Below are positions 34,201-43,477 of a stretch of 64,000 bases of DNA, piece after piece. The notes under the pieces were generated by a model. It ran no database searches. It worked only from the letters and a program-made list of their open reading frames with translations, and was not told the origin of the DNA. Source of the stretch: Gracilibacillus timonensis (GTDB lineage Bacteria > Bacillota > Bacilli > Bacillales > Amphibacillaceae). The stretch is from assembly GCF_900086715.1 (NCBI RefSeq), contig NZ_FLKH01000008.1:1-64000 (forward strand), written 5' to 3'. How positions within the stretch are numbered: position 1 is the stretch's first letter; the number at the start of each line of letters is the position of its first letter. The position numbers and the translations under genes are program-made.

Positions 34201-37200
34201 AAACCGGATCTTTTCCAGTGCTGTCACCGATAGCATAATTCGTTTCTGGATTCGAGTAGTCTGGATCATAAATGACAGTGCCATCTTCCAATACCAAGCG
34301 AACGTTTTTGATGGTAAAATCATCCCGATTTTCCGCGGATGTTTCATCAAATGGACTTACCTTATTTCCAGCACGGATCGTGATAGTATTCTCCCCCGGT
34401 GCCAACATATCTGGAGGAATAGGAACCGTTAGAGTAACAAAATCCGTATACGTATCATCAAAAATTTCTAAAATTTCATCGCCCATTGTCACCCCATTTT
34501 TGAAATAAATGTTTGTTTCACTTACATCAAAGGCAAAATAAGCTTCTTTTTCCATTGCCATAAACGTATCTGTCACTAGTTCGTTATCAAGGAACAATTG
34601 CAGATTCTCAGTATACGCATCTTCTGTCGCTTTGATGACTTTTTCACCAGCAAGTAATTCATCTTCCTCTACATTTAAACGAAGTCCTGTTTCTACATTC
34701 TCATGTTCAATGGGAATGGTTTTTATTTCAGTAGAGCTTTGATTACGTCCATCCGATGCCTCAAAATAATATTCAAGTTCCTGCTGTCCAATTAGTTCTG
34801 GTTCGTAAATAGTATGTTCATACGTATTATCTGTTTGTCGTTCCAAGTTTACTTGTCTAAAGCTCTCGCCAGCCATTGTACGGTAAAAAAGACTAACAGA
34901 TTTCACTCGGATATCGTCTGTGATAGTTGCTGTAATTTGAGCAGCTTCCTCTGACGTTATCGTTTCTTTTCCTGTTGTATCTTCAATGTTCGGTTGCACA
35001 GTGTCCTCAGCCAATTGTACTTTTTCTTCCGGTATTTGCTCTGGCATCACTTCTCCAGGTGTGGCGTCCAAAGCACCTGCACTGATCTTTCTTAACGATT
35101 GACTACCATCACTAGGATAGCGGAATAAAACACCTTTATTAGCAATCGTGTCATCTACTCCGACCTCATCCATATAAGTTACATTAGAAAGTTCATCTCC
35201 ACTTTTTGTTGCCATCACAAGGGAACGCTCTGCACTATTGGACATACCGCTATTATATATTTTTATTAAATTCGCACCTTCTGTCAGGTTTGTGCCGTAA
35301 TGGTTGTTAAAATCCACGCTTGTCAAATCAGGATTCCCCGAATTAATAATCCAAAAAACAACTGTTTCCCCAGACGGAATCATAATATCCTTCTGATCCG
35401 AAGGTGTGTTCCAAAGTACATCTCCTGCTGGTCCGGTATTAGGATATCGATAGCGCACGGTATAATCCTGATAATTAATCGCCTCTGTTGTATTATTATA
35501 TACTTCTATAAACTCATAGGCATCCGAACCATTTGCATTGGTTGAATCCGGCACCACTTCTGTTATAAATAGGGATGGGACGGATTGATAGTCTATTTGC
35601 GCTTGTGGAAGATCGAACTCGGCATGTTCTGACGTTGCTTTGCCTGCTTGGTTCGATGCTACAATATAGTAGTGCAACTTATTACTCCATATTTCTGTAC
35701 GAGGGATACTCGCCATATAGATGCCAGCAGTTTCTGTCTCTTCCATCATAACGGAATCAAAACCCATGGATTCTGCTTGGCTTACATAAAGATTAACCCC
35801 TTGTAAAGCTTGCTCGGAAGTCACTTCAAGCTGCATCGTTATTTCTTCATCTGTCACGTCTATGTCAGGTTCGCCAATCTCTGGTAACTCTGCCTCCGTT
35901 TGCACCTTCACAGGATCTTGAGGTACTTGCTCTGGGAAAACGGTCAGTGGAGAAACACTTTCTGCAACACCAACCTTTTGCATATCAACTCCTTTTTCCG
36001 GATATTTATACATAATACCCTGATCGGTAAATACATCATTCGTGCCATCATTATAGGAAGCTTGGACAATTTCATTGCCAAATTCATCTGCAACAATCAA
36101 TGTTCGCTCACTTCCATTGGCCATTCCGCTGTTTGAAACAATGGCCACTTGATCCTCGGTCAACTCAAGCCCATACTGTTGATTAAAGTCATCAAGTGTC
36201 GCCTGTTGATTGCCATCATTATGAATCCAAATGATAAAACTTTCCTGTGAGGCAATCATCTTATCATCGGTAATATCCCAAGTCTGATCAGCCGTTTCCG
36301 TCGGATAGCGGTAGATAATCTGGTAATCCTTCATATTGATAGGCTGATCTGTATTGTTATAAACCTCGATAAACTCATAGGCGTCTGCACCATTCCTATT
36401 TACTGTATCTGGTACTAATTCCGTAACCAGTAACTTTGGCATGGTTTGCGGGTCAACTGACGGTTGTGGAATTACGGCTTCATAGGTTTTTGTTGTCACC
36501 GTATCACTGTCAATAGACGCAGTAAAATGATACTGAATCTGCTCATTCCAAATCTGACTGCGCGGAATGGTAAGTTTATAAATAGAATCTTCTGCTAATT
36601 CCATGGGTAAAACTTGTTCTGTAAGGGCACTACTTTGGCTAACATGAACGAGCACTTCCTTCAATTCATCGTCAGAGGTTACTTCCATTTCTACCGTAAC
36701 TACTTCATCTGTTAAAGAGATGGAAGGTTCACCCATAATAGGAAGCTCTGCATTCGCTTTCTTATCCGTTTCTATGTTCGACGGTGCATTTGTTTCCCTG
36801 TCTGTTTCCGTATTTATTTCCTTATCTACTTCTGTGTTTGTGGTCTGTTCTTCTTCATTATCGGCTGTCTCTATCTCAACTGGTTTACTTGGCACTTGTC
36901 CATGGATAAGCGCTAATGGTGTAGCTGTCTCCCCAAGCCCAACATACCGCATATGATGTTGTTCAGATGGATATTGAAAAACACTTGTCTGGTTATCTTG
37001 ATCCTGTTTATGATAAGCAGCACTCACGATTTCTTCACCTGCATCATTACGAATCGCTATGGTTTGTTCATGATTATTTGCCAGGCTGCTTTCGATTATT
37101 GTCAAACGGTCTTCTGTTAATGCAGCATCAAAATTTGTATTAAACTCATCTATTGTTCTTGCTTTATCTTGGGTCCAGATGATAAATGTTTCTTTGGATG

Positions 37201-38167
37201 GGATAACTTTGTCCTCCGTCAGGTCCATCACCTGATCTGTTTCGTTGTTTGCCTCTTGATAAGACAGTTGATAATCCTTAACATTTATTGAATGATCACT
37301 ATTATTGTAAATTTCGATAAACCCGTAACCATCAGGTTGTGATGCAATTTCTGTAATAAGTACAGGGGGGAGTCCCTGTGTTTCTGGTTCTTCTGTTTGT
37401 ACGGTTGCTTCTATGTAGCCTTCTTCAGGGTATGTCAGTTCTTGCCCATCTTCACCTTGAGCAATAATGTTATACTGAAATTGATCGGACCAAATATACT
37501 CTGTTGGAACTGCCACCGTATAGTTATTCGTTCCTTCATCTTTTGTGAACGACAGCTCCTGCACAGCCATCTGTTCTCCTGTTTCAAATTGTAATATCAC
37601 ATTCTCTGCATTTTTAACCTTCGCTTTGAGTGTGACATTCGCCTCGCCATCCATATTTGTTACCGCTTCGTGCTCTATCGCCAACTCTTTAACAGACTTA
37701 GCATCTTGATCTTCTTCTTTTTGTGTTTCCTGCTTTTCCTCTATTACATCAACAATATACGGTAAAGAAGTAATACTTTCTTCCTCATTTGTGACCTCAA
37801 ACCAATATTCTAAGTTAGAACCTGAGATAGCCTCTCCTGGAATGACTGCTGTATATCGGTCTGTATTCTCTGAAGGTTCCATTGGCAGTTCTATTTCTTC
37901 AGAATCCACGTCTTGCTTATACAACAAAACAATTTCCTCTGCCTCTTGCATGCTAACTTCTACTTGGAAACTCTTATTTAGTGTCAACTGTTTTGGCTGT
38001 TCATGCTGAATGGGTAAATCCTTTTGTTCTTTCTCTGGTTCGGTATCCTGTTCGCCTGCTTTTACATCTGACATTTTCATCGTTGCTGCAGAAATGGGTA
38101 CCACTCCATGCAAGAATGTCGTAAATAAAAGCATAATGACCATGATTAGTGCAAAAGTTCTCTCCAT
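31259..38167 (-). CDS. Giant cell-wall protein: lamin-tail repeats, metallophosphoesterase, MPNTA sorting signal
   Basis: A 2302-residue exported protein. In order: signal peptide (1-29); three homologous units of about 290 residues, each an Ig-like part plus a lamin-tail domain (LITEIASQPDG near 267, LLVTELVPDT near 578, LFITEVVPDS near 865); further Ig/NPCBM-like parts; a calcineurin-like phosphoesterase (about 1635-1870) with VWMSDTQYY, HTGDIVN, AGNHDVDQ and SGHYHNSQ; an FN3-like part; a Pro/Asp/Glu linker (about 2000-2045); and a MPNTATN signal, membrane helix and basic tail. It probably hydrolyses extracellular phosphodiesters or nucleotides at the wall, like B. subtilis YhcR (inference). 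A four-repeat Pho box precedes it. Confidence 0.9.
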   Translation of the reverse strand: MERTFALIMVIMLLFTTFLHGVVPISAATMKMSDVKAGEQDTEPEKEQKDLPIQHEQPKQLTLNKSFQVEVSMQEAEEIVLLYKQDVDSEEIELPMEPSENTDRYTAVIPGEAISGSNLEYWFEVTNEEESITSLPYIVDVIEEKQETQKEEDQDAKSVKELAIEHEAVTNMDGEANVTLKAKVKNAENVILQFETGEQMAVQELSFTKDEGTNNYTVAVPTEYIWSDQFQYNIIAQGEDGQELTYPEEGYIEATVQTEEPETQGLPPVLITEIASQPDGYGFIEIYNNSDHSINVKDYQLSYQEANNETDQVMDLTEDKVIPSKETFIIWTQDKARTIDEFNTNFDAALTEDRLTIIESSLANNHEQTIAIRNDAGEEIVSAAYHKQDQDNQTSVFQYPSEQHHMRYVGLGETATPLALIHGQVPSKPVEIETADNEEEQTTNTEVDKEINTETDRETNAPSNIETDKKANAELPIMGEPSISLTDEVVTVEMEVTSDDELKEVLVHVSQSSALTEQVLPMELAEDSIYKLTIPRSQIWNEQIQYHFTASIDSDTVTTKTYEAVIPQPSVDPQTMPKLLVTELVPDTVNRNGADAYEFIEVYNNTDQPINMKDYQIIYRYPTETADQTWDITDDKMIASQESFIIWIHNDGNQQATLDDFNQQYGLELTEDQVAIVSNSGMANGSERTLIVADEFGNEIVQASYNDGTNDVFTDQGIMYKYPEKGVDMQKVGVAESVSPLTVFPEQVPQDPVKVQTEAELPEIGEPDIDVTDEEITMQLEVTSEQALQGVNLYVSQAESMGFDSVMMEETETAGIYMASIPRTEIWSNKLHYYIVASNQAGKATSEHAEFDLPQAQIDYQSVPSLFITEVVPDSTNANGSDAYEFIEVYNNTTEAINYQDYTVRYRYPNTGPAGDVLWNTPSDQKDIMIPSGETVVFWIINSGNPDLTSVDFNNHYGTNLTEGANLIKIYNSGMSNSAERSLVMATKSGDELSNVTYMDEVGVDDTIANKGVLFRYPSDGSQSLRKISAGALDATPGEVMPEQIPEEKVQLAEDTVQPNIEDTTGKETITSEEAAQITATITDDIRVKSVSLFYRTMAGESFRQVNLERQTDNTYEHTIYEPELIGQQELEYYFEASDGRNQSSTEIKTIPIEHENVETGLRLNVEEDELLAGEKVIKATEDAYTENLQLFLDNELVTDTFMAMEKEAYFAFDVSETNIYFKNGVTMGDEILEIFDDTYTDFVTLTVPIPPDMLAPGENTITIRAGNKVSPFDETSAENRDDFTIKNVRLVLEDGTVIYDPDYSNPETNYAIGDSTGKDPVYDFHFTLDQDKFASLAYLFDTTTVADGTHEIKAALGDDDTTANVIVDNTAPVIKPSIEEGKEFKGDFTIHAGTEDASDVEVMTATLDGGNITLPYETSSAQLSPGEHEVIYTATDAAGNTGTETVTFLVAEEHPWLPDWMESQPDAVEADLSVKVNDPTGDKMKVDFYQSYQYTSEDTENLTISQNSVSTEPPGEFSPEGETHFTEGERTHLTDLNGKEVVTESTTEFPYHRFDVTVDENVQPDDEIEMVWNGSSLEGRKVTMYAWNHTTNGWDELTSVIAGEKAFELIGSVTGEAYLQDGKVSVIVQDQIANPGEDFTFVWMSDTQYYAESYPNIYQEQVDWIAANQEELNLEYVIHTGDIVNIWDDFDQWEVGDKSMKVLDDANIPYGVLAGNHDVDQKDNNYTNYYTYFGDHRFADRPYFAGSYENNRGHYDLISVNGNDFIIAYMGWGVDQAGIDWLNNVLEEHPNHKAILGFHEYLLASGTRGPIGDELFEKVVVPNENVQAVLSGHYHNSQKLIDEIDDDGDGVAERTVYQLLADYQGGPEGGQGYMRLLNFNMETNQMEVQTYSPYMDEYNYYDPEEHPEKDAFNLDWDLEPQLKKVATDYVEVNVYTDHLIDSVEQVDSGATATAVWENLAPNSEYFWYVIVTDDFGGKVRSDIWSFQTIDGEIIEPPEPEVPEVPNPEEPGENPDDENGEDTGGVNDGDSGADENNKNPDEDPNEALPNNKKQTILPEVQNNQAILDDNVFHEIISDGNIIVDLNAYADLTIVELKLMEEQVDLIKEKNIMLTIQKGDLSLDIPASAFNESGDVIIKVERLKQIEDALSNVYDITVTQDDTQINQFAEPITFTLDVFTDKVTIPEHLHLYYSNEDVKEWELVNGSEFANNQVTAPVHHLSIFAAFEEIDEHEESTPVMGDQSDTDKTSDSEGKGSNADSKWFMPNTATNMFNYLSIGLLLIIIGVCIWFIRFYRRQRSLDG

Positions 38168-38206
38168 GCTCTTCCCCCTCCATAATTAAATTTGCATTCA
38201 AACTTA

Positions 38207-38260
38207 ACTATAGATTTTGAATATTAACCATGATTAAATAAAACATGAAGATTCTGTAAA
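38207..38260 (-). promoter_or_regulatory. Pho box and -10 of the giant surface protein gene
   Basis: On the minus strand TTTACA, TTCATG, TTTAAT and TTAATA (at 38260-38255, 38249-38244, 38238-38233 and 38227-38222) are each separated by 5 bp and followed after 9 bp by TATAGT (38212-38207). The geometry is identical to the box of the alkaline phosphatase at 23167-23220. Confidence 0.75.
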
Positions 38261-38352
38261 GTTTTTAGGACCGAGCTAAAATAACTAAAAGAAAATTCTA
38301 ATGTTACCTTTTGCAATCTGTGACTGAATATGCAGGAGGCTTCAAATTTATT

Positions 38353-38391
38353 GGATGTATTTTTGTGACCATCTATTTTACATCCTTTTTT
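38353..38391 (+). terminator. Terminator-like hairpin in intergenic debris
   Basis: ggatgta (38353-38359) pairs with tacatcc (38380-38386), followed by ttttttatt on the plus strand. No intact plus-strand gene precedes it. Bases 38261-38490 hold no gene that I can support. Confidence 0.45.
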
Positions 38392-38492
38392 ATTACTGTA
38401 CACTAACCTTTTATGCGCAAAGGCTTATCTGATTACAAAATGAATAGTAGAACGGTATAATTGTTGACATATGATATACCCTTTGTACTATT

Positions 38493-38790
38493 CTAAGCTA
38501 GGAACATTTTATGGCTATTTAGTTGAAAATTCCTACCTATCCAGTGATAAAGTATATATTCCATTCCGGTTGATATCATATCCCAATGTACTGGCCACAG
38601 ATGTAAAAATGCATGATCAAAGTTGGTCATCATATACACGACAGTTGGAGCAACAAACATTAAGACAAGGATAATCCCTAAAGAAGCACTGGTATGTTTG
38701 GTCAAAACGAATAACAGAGAAACGACGGAAACAACACTAATCATGGTCAAGAGTGATAGCGCCATACCTAGCAAAAAACTCATTATTTTT
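38493..38790 (-). pseudogene. ABC-2-like permease C-terminal fragment
   Basis: About 95 residues of membrane protein (MSFLLGMALSLLTMISVV..., LFVLTKHTSASLGIILVL) end in a hydrophilic tail. It looks like the last helices of a bacitracin-type ABC permease. It is joined out of frame to an SDR fragment at about 38790, so both were cut by one deletion or recombination. Confidence 0.55.
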
Positions 38791-38940
38791 AATCTGCTGA
38801 ACAACTTTATCACTATCCTCATTAATGTCACCAATCGCGATTTTCGCCCTACATTCAGCATATTTTAGAGCAATTACTTGTCCAATTCCTGTGGCAGCAC
38901 CGGTAATTAAGACGAGACTATACTTGCAAAATCTTATTCT
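38791..38940 (-). pseudogene. SDR N-terminal fragment
   Basis: The minus strand reads YSLVLITGAATGIGQVIALK and then IAIGDINEDSDKVVQQIKNN: the Rossmann start of a glucose 1-dehydrogenase-like SDR, with TGxxxGxG intact. No start codon is in place, although a gaggtg RBS remains. The similarity stops after about 50 residues. Confidence 0.7.
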
Positions 38941-39254
38941 TGTGTCACCTCTATTATCCTCCATTTAAATTGTATAATCATTTATATATTCCCGTAATTT
39001 TTTGTTTATGCATATTCATTCAGATGCATAAACAAAGTCATTAGAATATATAAATAAATCGATTTAAAGGTTTTAAAGTAGTATAATATTCGTATATACT
39101 ACTATTAAAAAGTCTATATAATAATGGTTCAAACAGGTGGCTTTGACATCAAATGAATGAAAAACGTTTTGACCATTTTTTGTAAGACATCTATTATTTT
39201 AAAATGATTAGAAGATAGCAGTTAGTTCAATGACTAGGGGTAGGTGATCTATGT

Positions 39255-39665
39255 ATGCTGTCAAATGCAGTGAAAGAACAACTTATTGAGAAACTCGAAC
39301 AGGAATTAAATCCAGCTTTTATTCTTCTTTTCGGTTCGTTTGCAAAAGGAACAAATCATGAAAAAAGCGATATCGACTTAGCTTATTTCAGTGATAAAAA
39401 GTTATCTTCATATGAACGATTTATATTGACGAATGAACTTGCTTTAATTGCTAACTGTGAAGTAGATTTAATAGATATTAAACAAATTGATACAGTATTT
39501 ACGATGCAAATTTTTTCACAAGGTAACCCGATTTTTATAACAGACGAAAATGAATATATTCGACAGAAGATGTGCGCATATAGTATGTATGCAAATTTAA
39601 ATGAGCAACGTGCACCGATTATTGAGGCGATTAAGGAGAGAGGGAGTGTGTTTGGCCATGAATGA
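39255..39665 (+). CDS. mntA: MntA-type nucleotidyltransferase antitoxin
   Basis: A 136-residue minimal nucleotidyltransferase. The GSx10DxD motif is exact (GSFAKGTNHEKSDID, residues 27-41), and a further acidic residue follows in CEVDLID. In the characterised MntA/HepT systems this protein inactivates the HepT toxin by adding AMP to a tyrosine. It overlaps hepT by 8 bp. RBS ggggtaggtg precedes ATG 39255. Confidence 0.9.
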   Translation: MLSNAVKEQLIEKLEQELNPAFILLFGSFAKGTNHEKSDIDLAYFSDKKLSSYERFILTNELALIANCEVDLIDIKQIDTVFTMQIFSQGNPIFITDENEYIRQKMCAYSMYANLNEQRAPIIEAIKERGSVFGHE

Positions 39666-40068
39666 TATCATTTTAAATAAAATTACAACGATTGAACGAT
39701 GCGTAATTCGTATAGAAGAAGTGTATGAAGATAATCCGGAAAACTTGTCCGATTTCACCAAGCAAGATAGTATTATATTAAACATTCAACGTGCCTGTGA
39801 GACAAGTATTGACCTTGCGATGCATCTAATTAGTGAACGTAAACTCGGTATTCCAAAAACAAGTCGCGCGGCATTTAAAATTTTGCAAGAGGAAGGCATA
39901 ATTGATAGCAGCTTAGCTACAACATTAATGAATATGGTCGGATTTAGGAATATTGCCGTTCATGATTATCAGGCATTAGAACTCGATATTCTACAATCCA
40001 TTTTAGAAAAACATATCAATGATTTTTTAAAATTTACGAAGATGATATTGAAAATGGAACAACAGTAG
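39658..40068 (+). CDS. hepT: HepT-type HEPN ribonuclease toxin
   Basis: A 136-residue all-helical HEPN protein. The RNase motif Rx4HxY is present in GFRNIAVHDYQ (near residue 101), and Tyr in that motif is the AMP target of MntA. ATG 39658 lies inside the 3' end of mntA; a frame that begins earlier is only the read-through of the overlap. The pair is a type VII toxin-antitoxin system that acts on RNA, possibly in phage defence. It sits at the border between decayed sequence and the recombinase island. Confidence 0.9.
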   Translation: MNDIILNKITTIERCVIRIEEVYEDNPENLSDFTKQDSIILNIQRACETSIDLAMHLISERKLGIPKTSRAAFKILQEEGIIDSSLATTLMNMVGFRNIAVHDYQALELDILQSILEKHINDFLKFTKMILKMEQQ

Positions 40069-40103
40069 GCGAGTAACTACATATATCAAGTTGAGGAAAT
40101 GAA

Positions 40104-40560
40104 TCACATCAAGCTAATTGGACACCAGATGAATATAAGGTAGAAACAGAGCCACACCATAGCTGCAATAATAGCAAGCAGTTCCCAAGTAAATTCTTTC
40201 AAATAAAGGGCAACTGCACTACTATTGATAATTACAACCGCGAACAAGCTTAACTTAGAAAATGGAGCAAGCTTTTTGCTGAACGTTTGTATATTTCCTT
40301 TTTTGAATTCGTTAAGCAATAAATATGGCTAGTATGGATGGCAAAACAATCATCCACAGTAAATCAATAACGATTGAAAAGGTATCAATTGATATTGTTT
40401 CACCCACAAAAAAATACAATACAGCAGGTAAAATGAGAGATGCTAATAATGTATCAATTAAAATGATGGAAAAGCCTAAAGGGAAGTTGCCTTTACACAT
40501 GTTAATCCAAATAATACTTGTTATCTCTGTTGGAATCGCTACAGATTTAACTACTTTTTT
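40104..40560 (-). pseudogene. Broken membrane transporter (bile acid:sodium symporter-like)
   Basis: Two overlapping minus-strand frames continue one another. The first reads VVKSVAIPTEITSIIWINMC, KGNFPLGFSIILIDTLLA and so on; the second continues LNEFKKGNIQTFSKKLAPFS. The PTxxTSxIW and GNxxLxxSIxLxxTLLA pattern resembles the BASS/arsenite-permease-like fold. One frameshift near 40315 splits them, and both N- and C-terminal parts are missing (family about 320 residues). It is not functional. The assignment is by pattern only. Confidence 0.55.
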
Positions 40561-40818
40561 TATTTATATATTTATGTTTTGTATAATCCTAACATGTATA
40601 TTTCTAGACATAGGAAGAAAATCAAATTACTCATAAACCTTTATTAAATTCTTTTCTGGCTCTTCTTCATCCTCTAGCTTTTTCACGGAAATACGGTTTT
40701 TACGTTTATAAAAAAATAATTTCTCTTTGATTACAATTCGACACACGTATTGTCATAATGGTTCTGACTCATCGCCGTAATAATGATTATTCTTTTACTT
40801 TATAAATAAATTTTTATT

Positions 40819-41295
40819 CTATCTCCCAACACGCAACGATTCTATCGGAATACTTTTTATAAAATGCTTTTCTATAAAAGTAAGGACTTCATCGTTTCCA
40901 GGCAAGGTGACATGTTCAATCGCCTCATTAACACTCAACCATTTATATTCACTATGTTCATGGTTTAATATTACATCCTGTTCGTCAGACACATATCCTA
41001 CAAATACTGGTGCAATATAGATATAGTTCTCATTAGGTGAGTAAAATTGATCGAATTTATTTGAAGTGTATAATGAAATCTTCGTGATTGCAGTTTCCTC
41101 TTCAACTTCCCTTAATGCAGATTGCCAAGCCTTTTCTTCTTCTTCAATGCCCCCTCCAATATAACACCACATATCTTGCAAAACAGGAGTTGCTCGTTTT
41201 AATAGAAGCACTTTATACTCATGTTCAATTTTTTTCAACAAAACCACTGCAATCCCTTTACATCTAAGTGGCACTTCGAACTTCTCTTTAGTCAT
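40819..41295 (-). CDS. Nudix hydrolase
   Basis: A 158-residue Nudix protein that splits nucleoside diphosphates linked to another group. The Nudix box is complete: GGGIEEEEKAWQSALREVEEET (residues 46-67) fits GX5EX7REUXEEXGU except for the last Gly. YKVLLLKRA comes before it. ATG 41295 is the start. The substrate cannot be told. Whether it belongs to the chromosome or to the mobile island that begins next to it is open. Confidence 0.88.
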   Translation of the reverse strand: MTKEKFEVPLRCKGIAVVLLKKIEHEYKVLLLKRATPVLQDMWCYIGGGIEEEEKAWQSALREVEEETAITKISLYTSNKFDQFYSPNENYIYIAPVFVGYVSDEQDVILNHEHSEYKWLSVNEAIEHVTLPGNDEVLTFIEKHFIKSIPIESLRVGR

Positions 41296-41484
41296 TTTAC
41301 ACCTACCAACTCAAGATTGATCTTTTAATTTTATTATGTTCCCTCATACCAGATTGACTCATACTGAAACATTAATCTGCTTTTTATCACTTTTTTACGT
41401 CCATTTTCACCATGTAGTAAACATTGATAACATCTTGAAACTAAAGATTTCTACATTATTTTCCGTTCTACCGAAACGACTACT

Positions 41485-43236
41485 TCACAATGTGTGGTAA
41501 TTGCTATTGGAACGCAATTCGTTTTCCTCGTTTTCAGTATTGGAATACAATTCATTAAAAGATTCCTTTTTTTTATTTTTTCTCGGAGGTTTAAAACTAT
41601 TTCCATCTAATGAATCGACTGTTCCAATTTTGTAAATAAATGTTAACTTATATGGATTGTCATTTCCTTCATTATCCACACCACCAACTATTACTTTCTC
41701 TATTATACTTTCAAAAACATATCGATCAAAAGTATTTAGACCATTTTCTTTTTCTAGTAATTTTCTAAATTCTAACAATCGTTCTTTAATATCTTTTTCA
41801 TCATCAAGACTTGATTGTAAATAGGCTTTTCTTCGTTTCTTGTCATCGAGTTTTTTGATTGTCTTATTATATTTATCTTCATATGTTTCTTTATCTAGCC
41901 TACCCTCTATATGCATATCAATCAACTTATTTTTCTTTTTCTCTAAAGCTTCAATTTCTATCTCAATTTTAGAAACCTTCTCATATGCTATATTTACACT
42001 TAAACTCTCTTCCATTCTTTCCAAAAATTCTTCTAAGACATCTTGATTATTATTACACATAAGACGATAACTTTCTAAAAATGCTTTTTCAATTATTTCT
42101 TCCTGTATCCCTTTACTCTCTGGGCAATATTGTTTTCCTTTTTTTGTACTAGTCATACAATGCCATATTATTTTATGATATGAACTGCCACCATGCCAAC
42201 TTCGTCTCGACAATATGCTTCCACAATAAGGACATTCAAGCAAACTGCTAAAAGCGTACTTACGACTATACTTTTCCCTCTTGCCACCATTTCTGTCTAC
42301 TCTAAGTTTGTTCCGATTCCTGCGTGTTCTAATCTCTTCTGCTTTTTCAAAAATTTCAGCACTGACAATTGGTTCATGGTTATTTTTTATATAGTATTGA
42401 TCTTCTTCTCCAAAATTACTTAATCTACGTTTTGTAATAGGATCAACTGTAAAGGTTTTCCCCATTAAAAGATCACCTTTATATTTCTCATTCTTAATAA
42501 TACGAAGTATAGTTGCGTCTTGCCATTTTGTATTGCCTTTTTTTGTTTTATGGCCTAAAGCTTCCAACTCTTTTGCTATCATCTTTCCTCCTGCACCCTG
42601 CACATATCTTTCAAATATATATCGTACTATTTCTGCTTCTTTTTCATTTATAGTAAGCGTTTTATCTTCCGGGTTATAATCATAACCAATGCAACCTTGA
42701 AAACCTATCAGCTCCCCTCTGCTCATTTTCATTTTTAAGCCTTTTTTTACATTAGCAGAGATATTTTCAACTTCCTGTTGAGCAACCGAACTCAATACTA
42801 CAAGTAACAATTCTCCATCCATCGTAAGCGTATTAATTTTTTCATCTTCAAAGAAGACTGCAATATCTTTTTCTTTAAACATTCGAACGTATTTAAGCGT
42901 GTCTAAAGTATTTCTTGCAAAACGAGATATTGATTTGGTAATAACCATATCAATATCTCCATTCATACAGTCATTTATCATTCTTTGAAAATCTTCCCGC
43001 TTAACCGTTTGTGTTCCTGTAATCGCTTCATCAGCATAAATACCAGCAAATACCCATTCCGGATTGTTATTAATTAAATCCTTATAATAGGTAACTTGTG
43101 ACTTATAACTACTTAATTGATCCTCATCATCTGTACTAACCCGACAATATGCAGCTACTCGACGCTGTTCAATAGCTTTGCCTCGCCGATGGCTAAAACG
43201 GGAATTGTTTCCTTTTATAATTTCAACCTCTGACAT
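41485..43236 (-). CDS. Large serine recombinase
   Basis: A 583-residue site-specific recombinase of the TnpX/phiC31 type. The resolvase domain (about 25-170) has the catalytic Ser in AAYCRVSTDDEDQ and the Arg pair in ITKSISRFARNTLDTL. A recombinase domain follows, then a zinc ribbon (LECPYCGSIL...WHCMTSTKKGKQYC, residues 345-390), a coiled coil (about 435-500) and a C-terminal domain. ATG 43236 has aaggaggg upstream. It should integrate and excise the element that carries the metal-resistance genes. The attachment site is expected beyond its 3' end or far to the right, and was not found. Confidence 0.92.
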   Translation of the reverse strand: MSEVEIIKGNNSRFSHRRGKAIEQRRVAAYCRVSTDDEDQLSSYKSQVTYYKDLINNNPEWVFAGIYADEAITGTQTVKREDFQRMINDCMNGDIDMVITKSISRFARNTLDTLKYVRMFKEKDIAVFFEDEKINTLTMDGELLLVVLSSVAQQEVENISANVKKGLKMKMSRGELIGFQGCIGYDYNPEDKTLTINEKEAEIVRYIFERYVQGAGGKMIAKELEALGHKTKKGNTKWQDATILRIIKNEKYKGDLLMGKTFTVDPITKRRLSNFGEEDQYYIKNNHEPIVSAEIFEKAEEIRTRRNRNKLRVDRNGGKREKYSRKYAFSSLLECPYCGSILSRRSWHGGSSYHKIIWHCMTSTKKGKQYCPESKGIQEEIIEKAFLESYRLMCNNNQDVLEEFLERMEESLSVNIAYEKVSKIEIEIEALEKKKNKLIDMHIEGRLDKETYEDKYNKTIKKLDDKKRRKAYLQSSLDDEKDIKERLLEFRKLLEKENGLNTFDRYVFESIIEKVIVGGVDNEGNDNPYKLTFIYKIGTVDSLDGNSFKPPRKNKKKESFNELYSNTENEENELRSNSNYHTL

Positions 43237-43292
43237 TACAAATCCCTCCTTGGATTTTATTACCAATATTCTACGGCGATTTAAAATAAAAG

Positions 43293-43439
43293 TCAGCCTG
43301 TAATATCAGAGATAATATGATAATCTTTCATTAATTTACTTTTTGCCATTTTATATTCTTCCTCTGAAATTAACTTATAAGTCAGTAATTGTTTTAACAT
43401 AGAAATTTGCATACTGTATTTAATCAAATTCTTTTTCAT
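43293..43439 (-). CDS. 48-residue companion protein of the recombinase
   Basis: MKKNLIKYSMQISMLKQLLT opens a 48-residue helical protein with the SHOCT-like ending LISEEEYKMAKSKLMKDY. The RBS is very strong (gaggaggt, eight bases before the ATG). It lies 56 bp before the recombinase on the same strand. Similar small proteins often precede recombinases of conjugative elements in Firmicutes. It may help or direct recombination (inference). Confidence 0.7.
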   Translation of the reverse strand: MKKNLIKYSMQISMLKQLLTYKLISEEEYKMAKSKLMKDYHIISDITG

Positions 43440-43477
43440 AAAAACCTACCTCCTCAAAGAATTTCAAAATAAAAAAT

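Noticed and set aside
31923-37594. Plus-strand open frames inside the giant surface protein gene
   Set aside because: They are antisense frames of a long, biased coding sequence with no RBS or protein-like pattern.
40627-40760. Small minus-strand frame ending KKLEDEEEPEKNLIKVYE
   Set aside because: The in-frame ATG is separated by a stop within a run of T; only a GTG without RBS remains.
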